64,000 nt of DNA from an uncultured Thalassotalea sp. (GTDB lineage: Bacteria > Pseudomonadota > Gammaproteobacteria > Enterobacterales > Alteromonadaceae). The stretch spans positions 1,116,001 through 1,180,000 of the forward strand of contig CANLNK010000001.1 of NCBI GenBank assembly GCA_947492575.1, in the 5' to 3' direction. Both the position numbers and the translations under genes were made by a program. Below, piece by piece: positions 44,082-53,515 of the stretch (positions are counted from its first letter, which is position 1; each line of letters begins with the position of its first letter). The notes beneath the pieces are model-generated. The model ran no database searches. It had not been told where the DNA came from and worked only from the letters and a program-made list of their open reading frames with translations.

Positions 44082-45257
44082 ATGTCGGTCAAGGCAATAC
44101 AAGACTTTCTTAAACTAGAGGCGGCAAGTGGCATCATATTGATGATTGCCGCTGTTGTTGCGATTGTGCTAGCGAATTCACCGCTAAACACTTATTACGA
44201 TTTATTACTGCAAACCCCGGTGGTTGTCGCCGTCGGCAGCTTTGAAATAGCCAAGCCCATGTTACTTTGGATAAACGATGGCTTGATGGCGCTATTCTTT
44301 TTCTTGGTGGGTTTAGAGCTTAAGCGCGAATTTTTAGAAGGTGACTTGTCTGAACCTGGTCAAGTAGCGCTGCCAGCGATCGGGGCAGTAGGTGGTATGG
44401 CGATTCCTGCATTGGTTTATGTTGCACTGAATTATCAAGATCCAGATGCGCTTAATGGCTGGGCAATTCCTACAGCTACAGATATCGCCTTTGCGCTTGG
44501 TATTCTTGCAATGGTGGGTAGCAAAGTACCATTACAATTAAAGATATTTTTAACGTCTCTGGCGATATTTGACGACCTTGGCGCCATTATTGTGATTGCG
44601 ATTTTCTATACCGACCAGCTTTCAGTAACGTCATTAGTCGTGTCGGCGGTTGTACTCGTTATTCTTACCATATTAAGTAAACGTGGTGTTAAAGATACAG
44701 CACCCTATATTTTCTTCGGTATAGTGTTATGGGTTGCAGTGCTCAAGTCTGGTGTTCATGCAACATTAGCGGGTGTAGCGTTGGCTATGTTTATTCCTAT
44801 TAAGGGAAGAGAAGGTGAACCGTCGCCACTGAAGTCGCTCGAACACAACTTACACTCAATGGTAGCTTTTATCATTTTACCTATCTTTGCTTTCGCAAAT
44901 GCGGGCGTAGATTTATCTGGTGTTGGCATAGACGATGTTATGTCGCCAGTACCCCTAGGTATTATATTGGGCTTATTTGTCGGTAAGCAGCTAGGCGTAT
45001 TTGGCTTTTGTTTTATCGCCATCAAGGCAGGCTTAGTTAAGTTGCCTGAAAATGTTAACTGGACACTATTATACGGCGCTGCCTTGTTGAGTGGTGTAGG
45101 TTTTACCATGAGTTTGTTTATCGGTTCTTTGGCATTTGAACAAAGCGGTGCCAACCTCATTTATCAAGATAGATTAGGTATTATAATAGGTTCAATTCTA
45201 TCAGGTACCATTGGCTACTTAGTTATTAAAAATGGGGTTAAGCGTCTAAAGAGTTAG
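44082..45257 (+). CDS. nhaA: Na+/H+ antiporter NhaA
   Basis: 391 aa, 12 membrane segments. The NhaA landmarks are present: KLEAASGIILM, the unwound helix IV motif AIPTATDIAFALG (Thr-Asp), the ion site SLAIFDDLGAIIVIAI (Asp-Asp), GVHATLAGVALA and the lysine in GLFVGKQLGVFGF. It exchanges one Na+ for two H+, giving salt and alkaline tolerance. AGAGGAT precedes the start. The gene ends in a terminator that overlaps the upstream region of epmC. Confidence 0.95.
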   Translation: MSVKAIQDFLKLEAASGIILMIAAVVAIVLANSPLNTYYDLLLQTPVVVAVGSFEIAKPMLLWINDGLMALFFFLVGLELKREFLEGDLSEPGQVALPAIGAVGGMAIPALVYVALNYQDPDALNGWAIPTATDIAFALGILAMVGSKVPLQLKIFLTSLAIFDDLGAIIVIAIFYTDQLSVTSLVVSAVVLVILTILSKRGVKDTAPYIFFGIVLWVAVLKSGVHATLAGVALAMFIPIKGREGEPSPLKSLEHNLHSMVAFIILPIFAFANAGVDLSGVGIDDVMSPVPLGIILGLFVGKQLGVFGFCFIAIKAGLVKLPENVNWTLLYGAALLSGVGFTMSLFIGSLAFEQSGANLIYQDRLGIIIGSILSGTIGYLVIKNGVKRLKS

Positions 45258-45294
45258 CGCTGAGGACTACTGCTAAGAGCTAAAGATAAGAAAC

Positions 45295-45325
45295 AAAAAA
45301 CGGCGATGCACAATTCGCCGTTTTT
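45295..45325. terminator. Terminator after nhaA
   Basis: AAAAAACGGCG and CGCCGTTTTT enclose a 10-nt loop. The loop contains the first ATG of an in-frame extension of epmC, which argues against that ATG as a start. Confidence 0.82.
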
Positions 45326-45368
45326 CGTTAGAATAGCCGCCAATTTAGTGGTACAGCAACCTGTCGTA

Positions 45369-45902
45369 ATGCATCTAATTGAAGACATCATCGATATTTT
45401 TAATAAAACGTTTTATCAATCCTTTAATACACGCTTGGTGAAAGGTGATGATGAACCAATTTACTTACCTGCAGATAACTCAACTAACTATCACCGTATT
45501 ATTTTTGCACATGGTTTTTATGCAAGTGCACTGCATGAAATAGCGCATTGGTGTATTGCGGGTAAAGAGCGCCGTTTACTTGAAGATTTCGGATACTGGT
45601 ATGAACCGGATGGTCGAAACGAAGCTCAGCAAAAAGCTTTCGAGCAAGTAGAGATCAAGCCACAAGCTGTTGAGTGGGGCTTGTGTGCTGCAGCAGGCAA
45701 GCGCTTTAATGTATCGGCAGATAACCTCGATGGAGCTGAGCCGGATATGCAAGGCTTTAAAGAGTCGGTATTTGAGCAGGTAAAGCAATATCTAAAGGAC
45801 GGTTTTCCACCTCGTGCTGCTCAGTTAATGGAAGCGCTAAGTGAGTTCTATCAACAGCCAATGCCCACCGAAGTGGATGATTTTCTAAAGGTAAGTCAAT
45901 GA
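45369..45902 (+). CDS. epmC: Elongation factor P hydroxylase EpmC
   Basis: 177 aa from ATG 45369. The family begins here (MHLIEDIIDIFNKTFYQSFNTRLVKGDDEPIYLPAD), and the in-frame ATG 21 codons earlier sits in the loop of the nhaA terminator. The metal motif FAHGFYASALHEIAHWCIAGKERR (HEIAHW) and FGYWYEPDGR are diagnostic. EpmC hydroxylates the beta-lysyl-lysine of EF-P. It overlaps the next gene by ATGA and is followed by the NAD-kinase-like gene and yfcL, matching the E. coli yfcM/yfcL/mnmC neighbourhood. Confidence 0.92.
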   Translation: MHLIEDIIDIFNKTFYQSFNTRLVKGDDEPIYLPADNSTNYHRIIFAHGFYASALHEIAHWCIAGKERRLLEDFGYWYEPDGRNEAQQKAFEQVEIKPQAVEWGLCAAAGKRFNVSADNLDGAEPDMQGFKESVFEQVKQYLKDGFPPRAAQLMEALSEFYQQPMPTEVDDFLKVSQ

Positions 45903-47038
45903 GCACAAAGTTTAAACTAGGGTTTATCGTCAACCCAATTGCGGGTATCGGCGGTAGTGTTGCGCTAAAAGGCAGTGACGGAGAAGGTGTCGCTGAACAA
46001 GCGTTGGCACTTGGCGCAGAAGCGAAATCAAATCAGCGCGCCGCGACAGCACTATCCGTGCTATTGCCCTATAAAAATTTAATCGATGTATACACTGTTT
46101 CTGGCGACATGGGACAAGAATGCGCAGAATCTCTTGGTTTTAGTGTTCGCTGCTGTTTAACGGTTAAAGCACCAACAACTGCAGCAGATACAGAACAAGC
46201 GGTTGATATGCTACTTAGCGAAGGTGTCGATATCATTATGTTTGCAGGTGGTGATGGCACAGCGCGCAATATCTGCAGCAAGGTGGGAGATGCATGCCCT
46301 GTATTAGGTATTCCTGCGGGTTGTAAAATTCACTCTGGCGTTTATGCCGTTACGCCCAAAGCTGCTGGTCGTGTTATTGAAATGATGGTGACGAACCAGT
46401 TAGTCACACTTACTGAAGCAGATGTCATGGACATCGATGAAAGCTTATTCCGCCAAGGTGTTGTCAAAGCCAAGCGTTATGGTGAAATGCAGATTCCCAG
46501 CGAACTTCGTTATGTTCAATCAGTAAAAGCGGGTGGTAAAGAATCCGATGAACTTGTGCTGCAGGATATCGCCGCTCATGTTATCGACGAGCTTGATGAT
46601 AGCCTTGTTGTTATTGGCTCTGGTTCTACTACAGCATTTTTAATGGAAGAAATGGGCTTGGACAATACGCTCTTGGGTGTCGATCTTGTGCAGGATCAAA
46701 ACCTAATCGCCAGTGACGTAACAGAGCCGGTGTTATGGCAGCATATTGAGCAAGCTATCGATAATGGTGTAGACGTAAAGTTGGTGATTACGCTGATCGG
46801 CGGACAGGGACATATCTTCGGCCGCGGAAATCAGCAATTAAGTCCGCGTATTATTCGAGCCATTGGTCGAGATAATATCATCGTCATCGCTACTAAAACG
46901 AAATTAAGTAACCTTGAGGCACGCCCTCTAATTGCTGACACCGGTGACGAGTCGCTGGATCAAGAGTTATCAGGTTATATGCCAATCGTTACGGGCTACA
47001 AAGACCAAGTACTTTACCCTGTGGCAAGCCCTGAATAG
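45899..47038 (+). CDS. ATP-NAD kinase family protein (COG3199 type)
   Basis: 379 aa. The N-terminal part FIVNPIAGIGGSVALKGSDG and MFAGGDGTARNICSKVG (GGDG motif) belong to the ATP-NAD/AcoX kinase family; the C-terminal half has VVIGSGSTTAFLMEEMGL and TLIGGQGHIFGRGNQQLSPRII. This COG3199 group differs from the canonical NadK encoded at about 37-38 kb. Its substrate is not established. It overlaps epmC by four bases, so the two are translated together. Confidence 0.82.
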   Translation: MSTKFKLGFIVNPIAGIGGSVALKGSDGEGVAEQALALGAEAKSNQRAATALSVLLPYKNLIDVYTVSGDMGQECAESLGFSVRCCLTVKAPTTAADTEQAVDMLLSEGVDIIMFAGGDGTARNICSKVGDACPVLGIPAGCKIHSGVYAVTPKAAGRVIEMMVTNQLVTLTEADVMDIDESLFRQGVVKAKRYGEMQIPSELRYVQSVKAGGKESDELVLQDIAAHVIDELDDSLVVIGSGSTTAFLMEEMGLDNTLLGVDLVQDQNLIASDVTEPVLWQHIEQAIDNGVDVKLVITLIGGQGHIFGRGNQQLSPRIIRAIGRDNIIVIATKTKLSNLEARPLIADTGDESLDQELSGYMPIVTGYKDQVLYPVASPE

Positions 47039-47070
47039 TAAAAAACAACGACATTAATCGAGACAAATAA

Positions 47071-47340
47071 ATGAAATTCAATAATTTAACAGAGCTCTAC
47101 GCATACTTTGATGAGCTCGCTTTCCAAGACGCAGATGCCGATACATTATTTGCCTCTAGTTATATAAGAGGCTTTATTGCCCTTGCCGCAGCTAACCTAG
47201 GTGATGAAAGTCAGGCACTTAGTACTGCGCTTTCAAGTGACGTTAGCGAGCAATTGGCGTCGGCAAAGAGTGAGCTTTCGCCACAAGACCAAATCTTAGT
47301 ACAAAATTATTGGCAGTCTTTGCAACCAGCGTTTAGCTGA
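47071..47340 (+). CDS. yfcL: YfcL family protein
   Basis: 89 aa acidic helical protein (LYAYFDELAFQDADADTLFASSYIRGFIALAAANLGDE) of the YfcL family, unknown function. Placed between the epmC unit and mnmC, as in E. coli (yfcM-yfcL-mnmC). It is 32 bp after the NAD-kinase-like gene and so probably in the same operon. Confidence 0.8.
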   Translation: MKFNNLTELYAYFDELAFQDADADTLFASSYIRGFIALAAANLGDESQALSTALSSDVSEQLASAKSELSPQDQILVQNYWQSLQPAFS

Positions 47341-47352
47341 GCTAACTCTCTA

Positions 47353-47406
47353 AATACCACCGCTAGGTATTGAAATCTGAAGCGGCTAGTCTTCGCAGGC
47401 CGCTTC
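47353..47406. repeat. Two hairpins between convergent yfcL and mnmC
   Basis: AATACC...GGTATT at 47353-47371 and GAAGCGGC...GCCGCTTC at 47379-47406. No T-run follows, so they may be weak bidirectional terminators. Confidence 0.5.
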
Positions 47407-47442
47407 GTACGTTCTATCCGTTAACTTTCTACCTTTTACCCC

Positions 47443-49434
47443 TTAACTTTTAATCTTTCCTTTGATGATGTCTTTGAGAATAAATCGGTTTGGGGCAAGG
47501 TTAAAACGCATTTTAGACGGCAATCGATAAGGTAAATTACACAAATCGGCAACGAGCAATTCGCTTACCAGAGGAGCTGAGCAAAGCCCACGCGCGCCAA
47601 GTCCACCCAGTACGTATAAGTTTTCATAGTAAGGGGCAGGTGTATCTATCTTCCAGTTTTTATCTTTGGCGAGTTTTCCGTATAAGTCTGGATATAAAGC
47701 CGTTTTGGGCATCGGGCCTGCAACGGGCAAGTGATCGGGGGTCATTGCTCTAAGTCTCGCTTTGCTTTCGACGATTTGTTGTGGCGGGATATCAGGCAAT
47801 TCAGGCAGCGACTGCTTTATCATCGATAGGTTATAACTATCATCTGCTTGCCTCGTCGCTAGGTCCCTGTCGTGTTTATCAAAAGTGGCACCAATACAAT
47901 ATTGTCCGTTGTTTGCTGGAGTTATATAGCCTTTGTGACAAATTACCGTTGATGGGTTATTGTCGCCATCGGCTAATTTGACTTGGCTTACCTGACCGCG
48001 AACCGGGTAGGTAGGCAGCTCTGAAAGTGGCGCAATTAAATCGCTGTCGGCACCTGCGCAAACAACTAAGGTTGAAGCGATTATACTCCCTTTACCTGTA
48101 GTCAACTGCCAGCGATTATCTTCAAGCTGAGACAATTCAGTAATTTTAGTGTTTGTTTTGATTTTTACCTGACCTATGTCACTAGCTGCGCGAATTAGAC
48201 TATTCACTAACTCTGCTGGCGCAATCCAGCCCGCTTGAGGGATGAACATGCCGCCATTATTAAGCTTTATACCCGCTTTGCTAGAAGCTTGGTCAGCATT
48301 CAAGCTTTCAATAATGTCAGGTGACCAAACTGGCGATTGGGTAAACTTGGCTTGTCGCTTTTTCAACGCATCACTAAAAGAAGACTCTAAGATGCCACAC
48401 CAGTCATGGCTAAAGTGATAGCCGTCGGCAAGTAACTGGTCATAGAAAGTGCGAGCCGTTTGTAATGCTTCAACATAGAAATGACTAATCTCATCTTGTT
48501 GTAGGTGTATCAACGGATAAAGGGCGCCAATGGCATTGCTGGAAGCACCTTGGGCAATGGTTTCATCCTTACATAGCAAAGTTACTTTCACTCCTTGCTT
48601 GGCCAGCATATAAGTAAGGCAGGCTGAAGCAATACCACCACCAATAATAGTGACATGCTGAACTTTAGGGGCGCTTGGTCTGAGCAAATACCCTTTGCCA
48701 TTTGCTGCTTGCTGATACTTGGCTACCAGAGTTTGACGCTTTTTACCTACGGTGACTTTTTTCGCAATTCTAAAGCCGACATTGGTAAGATGACGTCTTA
48801 CAAAACCTGCGACAGTAAATGTTGCAAGCGTGGCATCGTCAGCAGAAAGTCGCGCAATTTGCTCAAATAAATCAGCACTCCACATATCCGCATTTTGTGA
48901 CGGAGAAAAACCATCTAAATACCACGCATTAATTTTTTGTTTTTGCGCCAACTTAAGCGAGGCAAAGCCATGAGTTGCATCATCGAAAATAATACACAAT
49001 GTCAGTTTGCCATTAAGCAAGGAAATATTGCATTTGCCTTCAGGCGAATCTGGATATTGTAATAGCGTTTGTTCAACTAAATGCTGAATCTCTGGCCACA
49101 TGGTGAGGCTTTGTGCGATTTGCGCTTTAGACAGTGGATATTTTTCAACGCTAGTGAACGTTACGTCTGCTACTTGTTCCGGTCCATGTGCTTTTATTGC
49201 TTGTTCAAGTTTTTGCGCTGTTAAGAAAAAGTTGAGCCCTGTGCCGAAACCTGTTTCACCAATATGAATTGGACCGGTCCTGTCTGTAAGGCGCTGAGTA
49301 ATCTCGTTTCCGTTAATAAATACTTGCTCACTTTGCTGACAACCAGATTCAGTGTCGAAGTATATGTCGTCAAATTTTTCAGAGTAGGGCGAGCCGTCAG
49401 CTTGAAAGCTGATGTTTGTATTGTCAGTGGTCAC
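47443..49434 (-). CDS. mnmC: Bifunctional tRNA methylaminomethyl-uridine enzyme MnmC
   Basis: 663 aa. The N-terminal methyltransferase half (IHIGETGFGTGLNFFLTAQKL, then INAWYLDGFSPSQNADMW) and the C-terminal FAD oxidase half (VTIIGGGIASACLTYMLAKQGVKVTLLC, with YVLGGLGARGLCSAPLVSE) are both complete. MnmC removes the carboxymethyl group from cmnm5s2U34 and methylates the product to mnm5s2U in tRNAs for Lys, Glu and Gln. It is divergent from fabB, as in E. coli. Confidence 0.95.
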   Translation of the reverse strand: MTTDNTNISFQADGSPYSEKFDDIYFDTESGCQQSEQVFINGNEITQRLTDRTGPIHIGETGFGTGLNFFLTAQKLEQAIKAHGPEQVADVTFTSVEKYPLSKAQIAQSLTMWPEIQHLVEQTLLQYPDSPEGKCNISLLNGKLTLCIIFDDATHGFASLKLAQKQKINAWYLDGFSPSQNADMWSADLFEQIARLSADDATLATFTVAGFVRRHLTNVGFRIAKKVTVGKKRQTLVAKYQQAANGKGYLLRPSAPKVQHVTIIGGGIASACLTYMLAKQGVKVTLLCKDETIAQGASSNAIGALYPLIHLQQDEISHFYVEALQTARTFYDQLLADGYHFSHDWCGILESSFSDALKKRQAKFTQSPVWSPDIIESLNADQASSKAGIKLNNGGMFIPQAGWIAPAELVNSLIRAASDIGQVKIKTNTKITELSQLEDNRWQLTTGKGSIIASTLVVCAGADSDLIAPLSELPTYPVRGQVSQVKLADGDNNPSTVICHKGYITPANNGQYCIGATFDKHDRDLATRQADDSYNLSMIKQSLPELPDIPPQQIVESKARLRAMTPDHLPVAGPMPKTALYPDLYGKLAKDKNWKIDTPAPYYENLYVLGGLGARGLCSAPLVSELLVADLCNLPYRLPSKMRFNLAPNRFILKDIIKGKIKS

Positions 49435-49554
49435 GTATTAATTACCGAAATGATGAAACTGTTGGTTTTGTAATATCTAACTGCTATTTTACCGTGAGAA
49501 TGAAAACAAAGTCATTGGCATTCACGTATGACGATTTTTTAAATCGCGGTTTTC

Positions 49555-49572
49555 AGTGTACAAATGTACGCT
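49555..49572. promoter_or_regulatory. FabR-like operator in the fabB promoter
   Basis: AGTGTACAAATGTACGCT is an 18-bp near-palindrome (one asymmetric position per arm) that resembles the FabR site (AGCGTACA-N2-TGT-type) found upstream of fabB. It is 71 bp upstream of the fabB start. Confidence 0.55.
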
Positions 49573-49642
49573 GGATAGACCAGTCTTGCCGTCAAAAGTC
49601 GTTATCATATGCCGGTTTTTTTACTATAAGTGGTTAGAATAA

Positions 49643-50869
49643 ATGAAACGTGTCGTTATAACAGGATTAGGTATTGTTTCTAGTATTGGTAACAATGCAG
49701 AGGAAGTTTTAGCATCATTAAAAGTAGGGCGTTCAGGTATCTCACGCTCTGAAAGTTTTGAAGAAGTTGGCCTGCGTAGCCAAGTTTGGGGAAAGCCTGA
49801 TATTGATTTAAAAGCTCATATCGATCGCAAAGCAATGCGCTTCATGGGTGATGCGTCAGCTTATGCTTATATAGCGATGGATCAAGCGATTGAAGATGCC
49901 AAATTAACACCTGAACAAGTTTCTAATATTCGCACAGGTATTGTTGCGGGCTCTGGCGGTGCATCTTCAGCAAATGTTGTGGCATCTGCAGATACACTTC
50001 GTGAAAAAGGCGTGAAACGTGTTGGTCCTTACGCTGTACCAAAAACGATGTCGAGTACTATTTCAGCGTGTCTAGCAACACCGTTTAAGATTCTGGGTGT
50101 TAACTACTCAATCAGTTCAGCTTGTGCGACTTCTGCTCACTGTATTGGCCACGCGATGGAGCTTATTCAATTAGGCAAGCAAGATATCGTATTCGCTGGC
50201 GGCGGTGAAGAAGTTGATTGGTCATTAGCCATGATGTTTGACGGTATGGGCGCATTGTCAACAAAGTACAATGAGACACCAGAAAAAGCTTCTCGTACCT
50301 ACGATGCAGACCGTGATGGTTTCGTTATCTCTGGTGGCGGCGGCATGGTTGTTGTTGAGGAGCTTGAACATGCACTAGCGCGTGGTGCACATATCTACGC
50401 TGAAATCGTTGGTTACGGTGCAACATCAGATGGCTTCGATATGGTAGCGCCTAGCGGTGAAGGTGCAGTTCGTTGTATGCAAATGGCAATGGCTGGCAAC
50501 GACGGCAAAGGTGTTGAAGGTAAAGTTGATTACTTAAACACACATGGCACTTCAACGCCTGTAGGTGATGTTAAAGAACTTGGCGCTATCCAAGAAGTGT
50601 TCGGTGGTGATTCTCCTGCAATTAGTGCAACGAAAGCAATGACAGGTCATGCTTTAGGTGCTGCGGGTGTTCACGAAGCAATTTACTCAATGTTAATGAT
50701 GGAAAACAACTTTGTTGCACCATCGGTGAATGTTGAAAGCTTAGATGAAAAAGCTGAAGGCTTAGATATCGTGACAGAAGCAAGAGATGCTGAACTTAAC
50801 TTAGTGATGTCAAATAGCTTTGGCTTTGGTGGCACTAACTCAACATTGCTACTTAAAAAGTATAGCTAG
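49643..50869 (+). CDS. fabB: 3-oxoacyl-ACP synthase I (FabB)
   Basis: 408 aa KAS I. Catalytic C161 in [13 protein letters not shown], the two histidines in [13 protein letters not shown] and [11 protein letters not shown], and the length and [16 protein letters not shown] start match FabB. It elongates unsaturated acyl-ACP in fatty acid synthesis. A FabR-like operator lies in its promoter, and a terminator follows. Confidence 0.94.
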   Translation: MKRVVITGLGIVSSIGNNAEEVLASLKVGRSGISRSESFEEVGLRSQVWGKPDIDLKAHIDRKAMRFMGDASAYAYIAMDQAIEDAKLTPEQVSNIRTGIVAGSGGASSANVVASADTLREKGVKRVGPYAVPKTMSSTISACLATPFKILGVNYSISSACATSAHCIGHAMELIQLGKQDIVFAGGGEEVDWSLAMMFDGMGALSTKYNETPEKASRTYDADRDGFVISGGGGMVVVEELEHALARGAHIYAEIVGYGATSDGFDMVAPSGEGAVRCMQMAMAGNDGKGVEGKVDYLNTHGTSTPVGDVKELGAIQEVFGGDSPAISATKAMTGHALGAAGVHEAIYSMLMMENNFVAPSVNVESLDEKAEGLDIVTEARDAELNLVMSNSFGFGGTNSTLLLKKYS

Positions 50870-50886
50870 TCGAGTCCTAGTTAGTT

Positions 50887-50917
50887 AAAAAAGGCCGGGC
50901 TGATGTCCGGCTTTTTT
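50887..50917 (+). terminator. Terminator after fabB
   Basis: AAAAAAG(G)CCGG pairs with CCGGCTTTTTT. Confidence 0.8.
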
Positions 50918-51038
50918 ATGCCTATTTTCCAATAAATAGATAAGCCCGAAACTCGCTGGCATTTCCCTCTTTTTATGATGCCGGTATTTCGTTAGAATTT
51001 GCTCATCTTGCGACTTCCTTCCTAAGTGCTTTTACACA

Positions 51039-52172
51039 ATGAAAATATTGTTTGATGAAAACATGCCATTCGCCCGTGAATTCTTTGAATCTATTGGCGG
51101 CGATAAGAACACGCTTGAAGCTTTTAATGGCCGAAAATTAACCGCTGAACAATTGGGCGATGCCGACGTATTGCTCGTTCGCTCGATTACCAAAGTTAAT
51201 GAAGTGCTTCTAGAGAAAGCTAAGCAACTCAAGTTTGTTGGCACTGCCACTATTGGCGTTGATCATATTGACCAAGCCTTACTGAATGCGCGCGATATTG
51301 CTTTCTATTCTGCGCCAGGTTGTAACGCCGTATCAGTAGCTGAATATGTGATTAGTGCGTTAGTTGTGCTTGCAGAACGTTATTTACTCACGTTGAAAGA
51401 CAAAACGGTGGGTATTGTTGGTGCAGGCAATACTGGTTCTCGATTGAGTGAAAAGCTCACGGCACTTGGTATCACGCACAAACTCTGCGACCCGATATTG
51501 GCACAATCAGGTGATGCGCGAAACTTCGTACCGCTAGATGAAGCGCTAGCGTGTGACATTATTTCTCTGCATGTGCCGCTGACTCGAGAAGGGGCACATC
51601 CCACTTATCACTTATTGGATGAAGCCCGACTTACTGCACTTTCAGGTGAGCAAATACTGATCAACGCTTGCCGAGGCGAAGTCATCGACAATCAGGCGTT
51701 GTTAAAGCTTAAACAATCAGGAAAGCAAACAAAGCTAGTGTTAGATGTTTGGGAAAACGAGCCAAATGTGCTTGAGCCACTCGTACCTTTTGCTGATATT
51801 GCCAGTGCACACATTGCTGGTTATAGCTTAGAAGGAAAAGCCCGTGGCAGTGAAATGTTGTATCGTGCATTATGTAAAACCTTAGCGATAGAGCCTGAAT
51901 TATCGTTAAAACAATTTTTACCAACACCAGCGTTTGATAGCGTAAAAATAAATCAAGATTTTGATGAAATTTTACTAAACCACATGGTAAAAATGGTTTA
52001 CGATGTCAGACGCGACGATGCTATCTTTCGTCAGCAACTACCTCGCTATGGATTCGACCATATTCGCAAAACTTACCCAGCTCGCAGGGAGTTTTCGTCT
52101 TTGGCCTGTTCCAGCGAAAATGCCGAGTTGGATGCGCTGTTTCAGCTCGGCTTTGAACGATTGTGCAACTAG
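51039..52172 (+). CDS. pdxB: 4-phosphoerythronate dehydrogenase PdxB
   Basis: 377 aa D-2-hydroxyacid dehydrogenase. Start MKILFDENMPFAREFF, NAD-binding TVGIVGAGNTGSRL, catalytic Arg in ACRGEVIDNQAL, Glu in WENEPN and His in ASAHIAGYSLEGKARG, plus a C-terminal PdxB dimerisation domain. It oxidises 4-phosphoerythronate in pyridoxal 5'-phosphate synthesis. It is 15 bp upstream of asd on the same strand and near fabB, matching the E. coli fabB-pdxB-usg region. Confidence 0.93.
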   Translation: MKILFDENMPFAREFFESIGGDKNTLEAFNGRKLTAEQLGDADVLLVRSITKVNEVLLEKAKQLKFVGTATIGVDHIDQALLNARDIAFYSAPGCNAVSVAEYVISALVVLAERYLLTLKDKTVGIVGAGNTGSRLSEKLTALGITHKLCDPILAQSGDARNFVPLDEALACDIISLHVPLTREGAHPTYHLLDEARLTALSGEQILINACRGEVIDNQALLKLKQSGKQTKLVLDVWENEPNVLEPLVPFADIASAHIAGYSLEGKARGSEMLYRALCKTLAIEPELSLKQFLPTPAFDSVKINQDFDEILLNHMVKMVYDVRRDDAIFRQQLPRYGFDHIRKTYPARREFSSLACSSENAELDALFQLGFERLCN

Positions 52173-52187
52173 AGGAAAAATAAAAGC

Positions 52188-53207
52188 ATGGCACAAAAAT
52201 TTGATGTATGTGTACTGGGTGCAACAGGCCTAGTGGGTAAAACAATTATGGAAATTCTCGAACAACGTGATTTTCCTATCGGTAAACTTTACCCTCTGGC
52301 AAGTGCTCGCTCAGCAGGGGAGATTATTGAGTTTAACGGTGAGAGCATTGAAGTTATCGATGCTGATAATTTTGACTGGAGCCTTGCTCAAATAGGCTTC
52401 TTTTCTGCAGGTGGTGCAACGTCTGCTAAGTATGCGCCAATGGCGGGTGATGCTGGTTGTATTGTTATTGATAACACCTCAGAGTATCGCTACGAACCAG
52501 ACATTCCGTTAGTGGTTCCAGAAGTAAACCCTGACGCGCTAGCGGAATACCGCAACCGTAATATTATTGCTAACCCTAACTGTTCTACCATCCAAATGAT
52601 GGTTGCGTTAAAACCGATACAAGATGCCGTTGGTATTGATCGCATCAACGTTTGTACCTACCAATCTGTATCAGGTGCAGGTAAAGAAGCGATGGACGAG
52701 TTAGCGAAGCAATGTGCTGATTTGTTGAGTGGTAAGCCAGTTGAGACAAAGAACTTTTCTCGTCAAATCGCGTTTAACGTGATTCCACAAATCGATGTTT
52801 TCCAAGACAATGGTTACACCAAAGAAGAAATGAAGATGGTGTGGGAAACTAAGAAGATTTTAGGTGACGAATCAATTTTAGTTAACCCTACAGCGGTTCG
52901 TGTTCCTGTGTTTTATGGTCATGCAGAAGCTATCCACATTGAAACACGTACTCAAACGTCTGCTGAAGAAGTTAAAGAATTACTTAGAAATGCACCGGGT
53001 ATTGTCGTTCGTGAAGCTGACGAAGACTTCCCGACACAAATTGGCGATGCTAGCGGCAAAGATGAAACCTATGTTGGCCGTATTCGTGAAGATATTAGTC
53101 ATCCAAATGGTATTAACATGTGGGTTGTGGCAGACAATGTGCGTAAAGGTGCAGCAACTAACAGCATCCAAATTGCTGAACTATTGATCGAACAATACCT
53201 TTCTTAA
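52188..53207 (+). CDS. asd: Aspartate-semialdehyde dehydrogenase
   Basis: 339 aa. N-terminal nucleotide fold VCVLGATGLVGKTIMEIL, catalytic C132 in IANPNCSTIQMM, and conserved VSGAGKEAMDEL and VRVPVFYGHAEAIHIET with the substrate histidine. It occupies the place of usg in E. coli but retains the catalytic Cys, so it should be an active ASADH. It makes L-aspartate semialdehyde for lysine, threonine, methionine and diaminopimelate. It probably shares a transcript with pdxB. Confidence 0.92.
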   Translation: MAQKFDVCVLGATGLVGKTIMEILEQRDFPIGKLYPLASARSAGEIIEFNGESIEVIDADNFDWSLAQIGFFSAGGATSAKYAPMAGDAGCIVIDNTSEYRYEPDIPLVVPEVNPDALAEYRNRNIIANPNCSTIQMMVALKPIQDAVGIDRINVCTYQSVSGAGKEAMDELAKQCADLLSGKPVETKNFSRQIAFNVIPQIDVFQDNGYTKEEMKMVWETKKILGDESILVNPTAVRVPVFYGHAEAIHIETRTQTSAEEVKELLRNAPGIVVREADEDFPTQIGDASGKDETYVGRIREDISHPNGINMWVVADNVRKGAATNSIQIAELLIEQYLS

Positions 53208-53263
53208 TTTGACGATAAATACTTAAGTCTGAAAAATTAAGTAATAAAAGGTAAAGAAATTGA

Positions 53264-53301
53264 GGAGTTAGCCGTTATAACTAATGGCTAACTCCTTTTT
53301 T
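53264..53301 (+). terminator. Terminator after asd
   Basis: GGAGTTAGCC and GGCTAACTCC with a 12-nt loop, then six T. Confidence 0.88.
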
Positions 53302-53515
53302 ATTGATGTTGCTTTGAAATTGCAGACGATATCGTTGAGCGTTAATAAGCTGAATTTATAAAGGGTGCTCTCGACAAAGACAGTCAACTATTTGCTTGAT
53401 TAGCATGGTATTTAGTTGATGGTTGGAATAAACTTTGCTTACTCGCAAGAGATAAGAATAGTTCAGTAAAACTGCCAAATTATTGGCAACAATGATAATA
53501 ACTAGGAAAGTATTA

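Noticed and set aside
45306-45368. Upstream start of epmC
   Set aside because: The ATG lies in the loop of the nhaA terminator, and the added residues have no counterpart in EpmC.
52188-53207. Usg (inactive ASADH homologue) at the usg position
   Set aside because: The catalytic Cys (NPNCST) and substrate residues are intact, so it is called asd.
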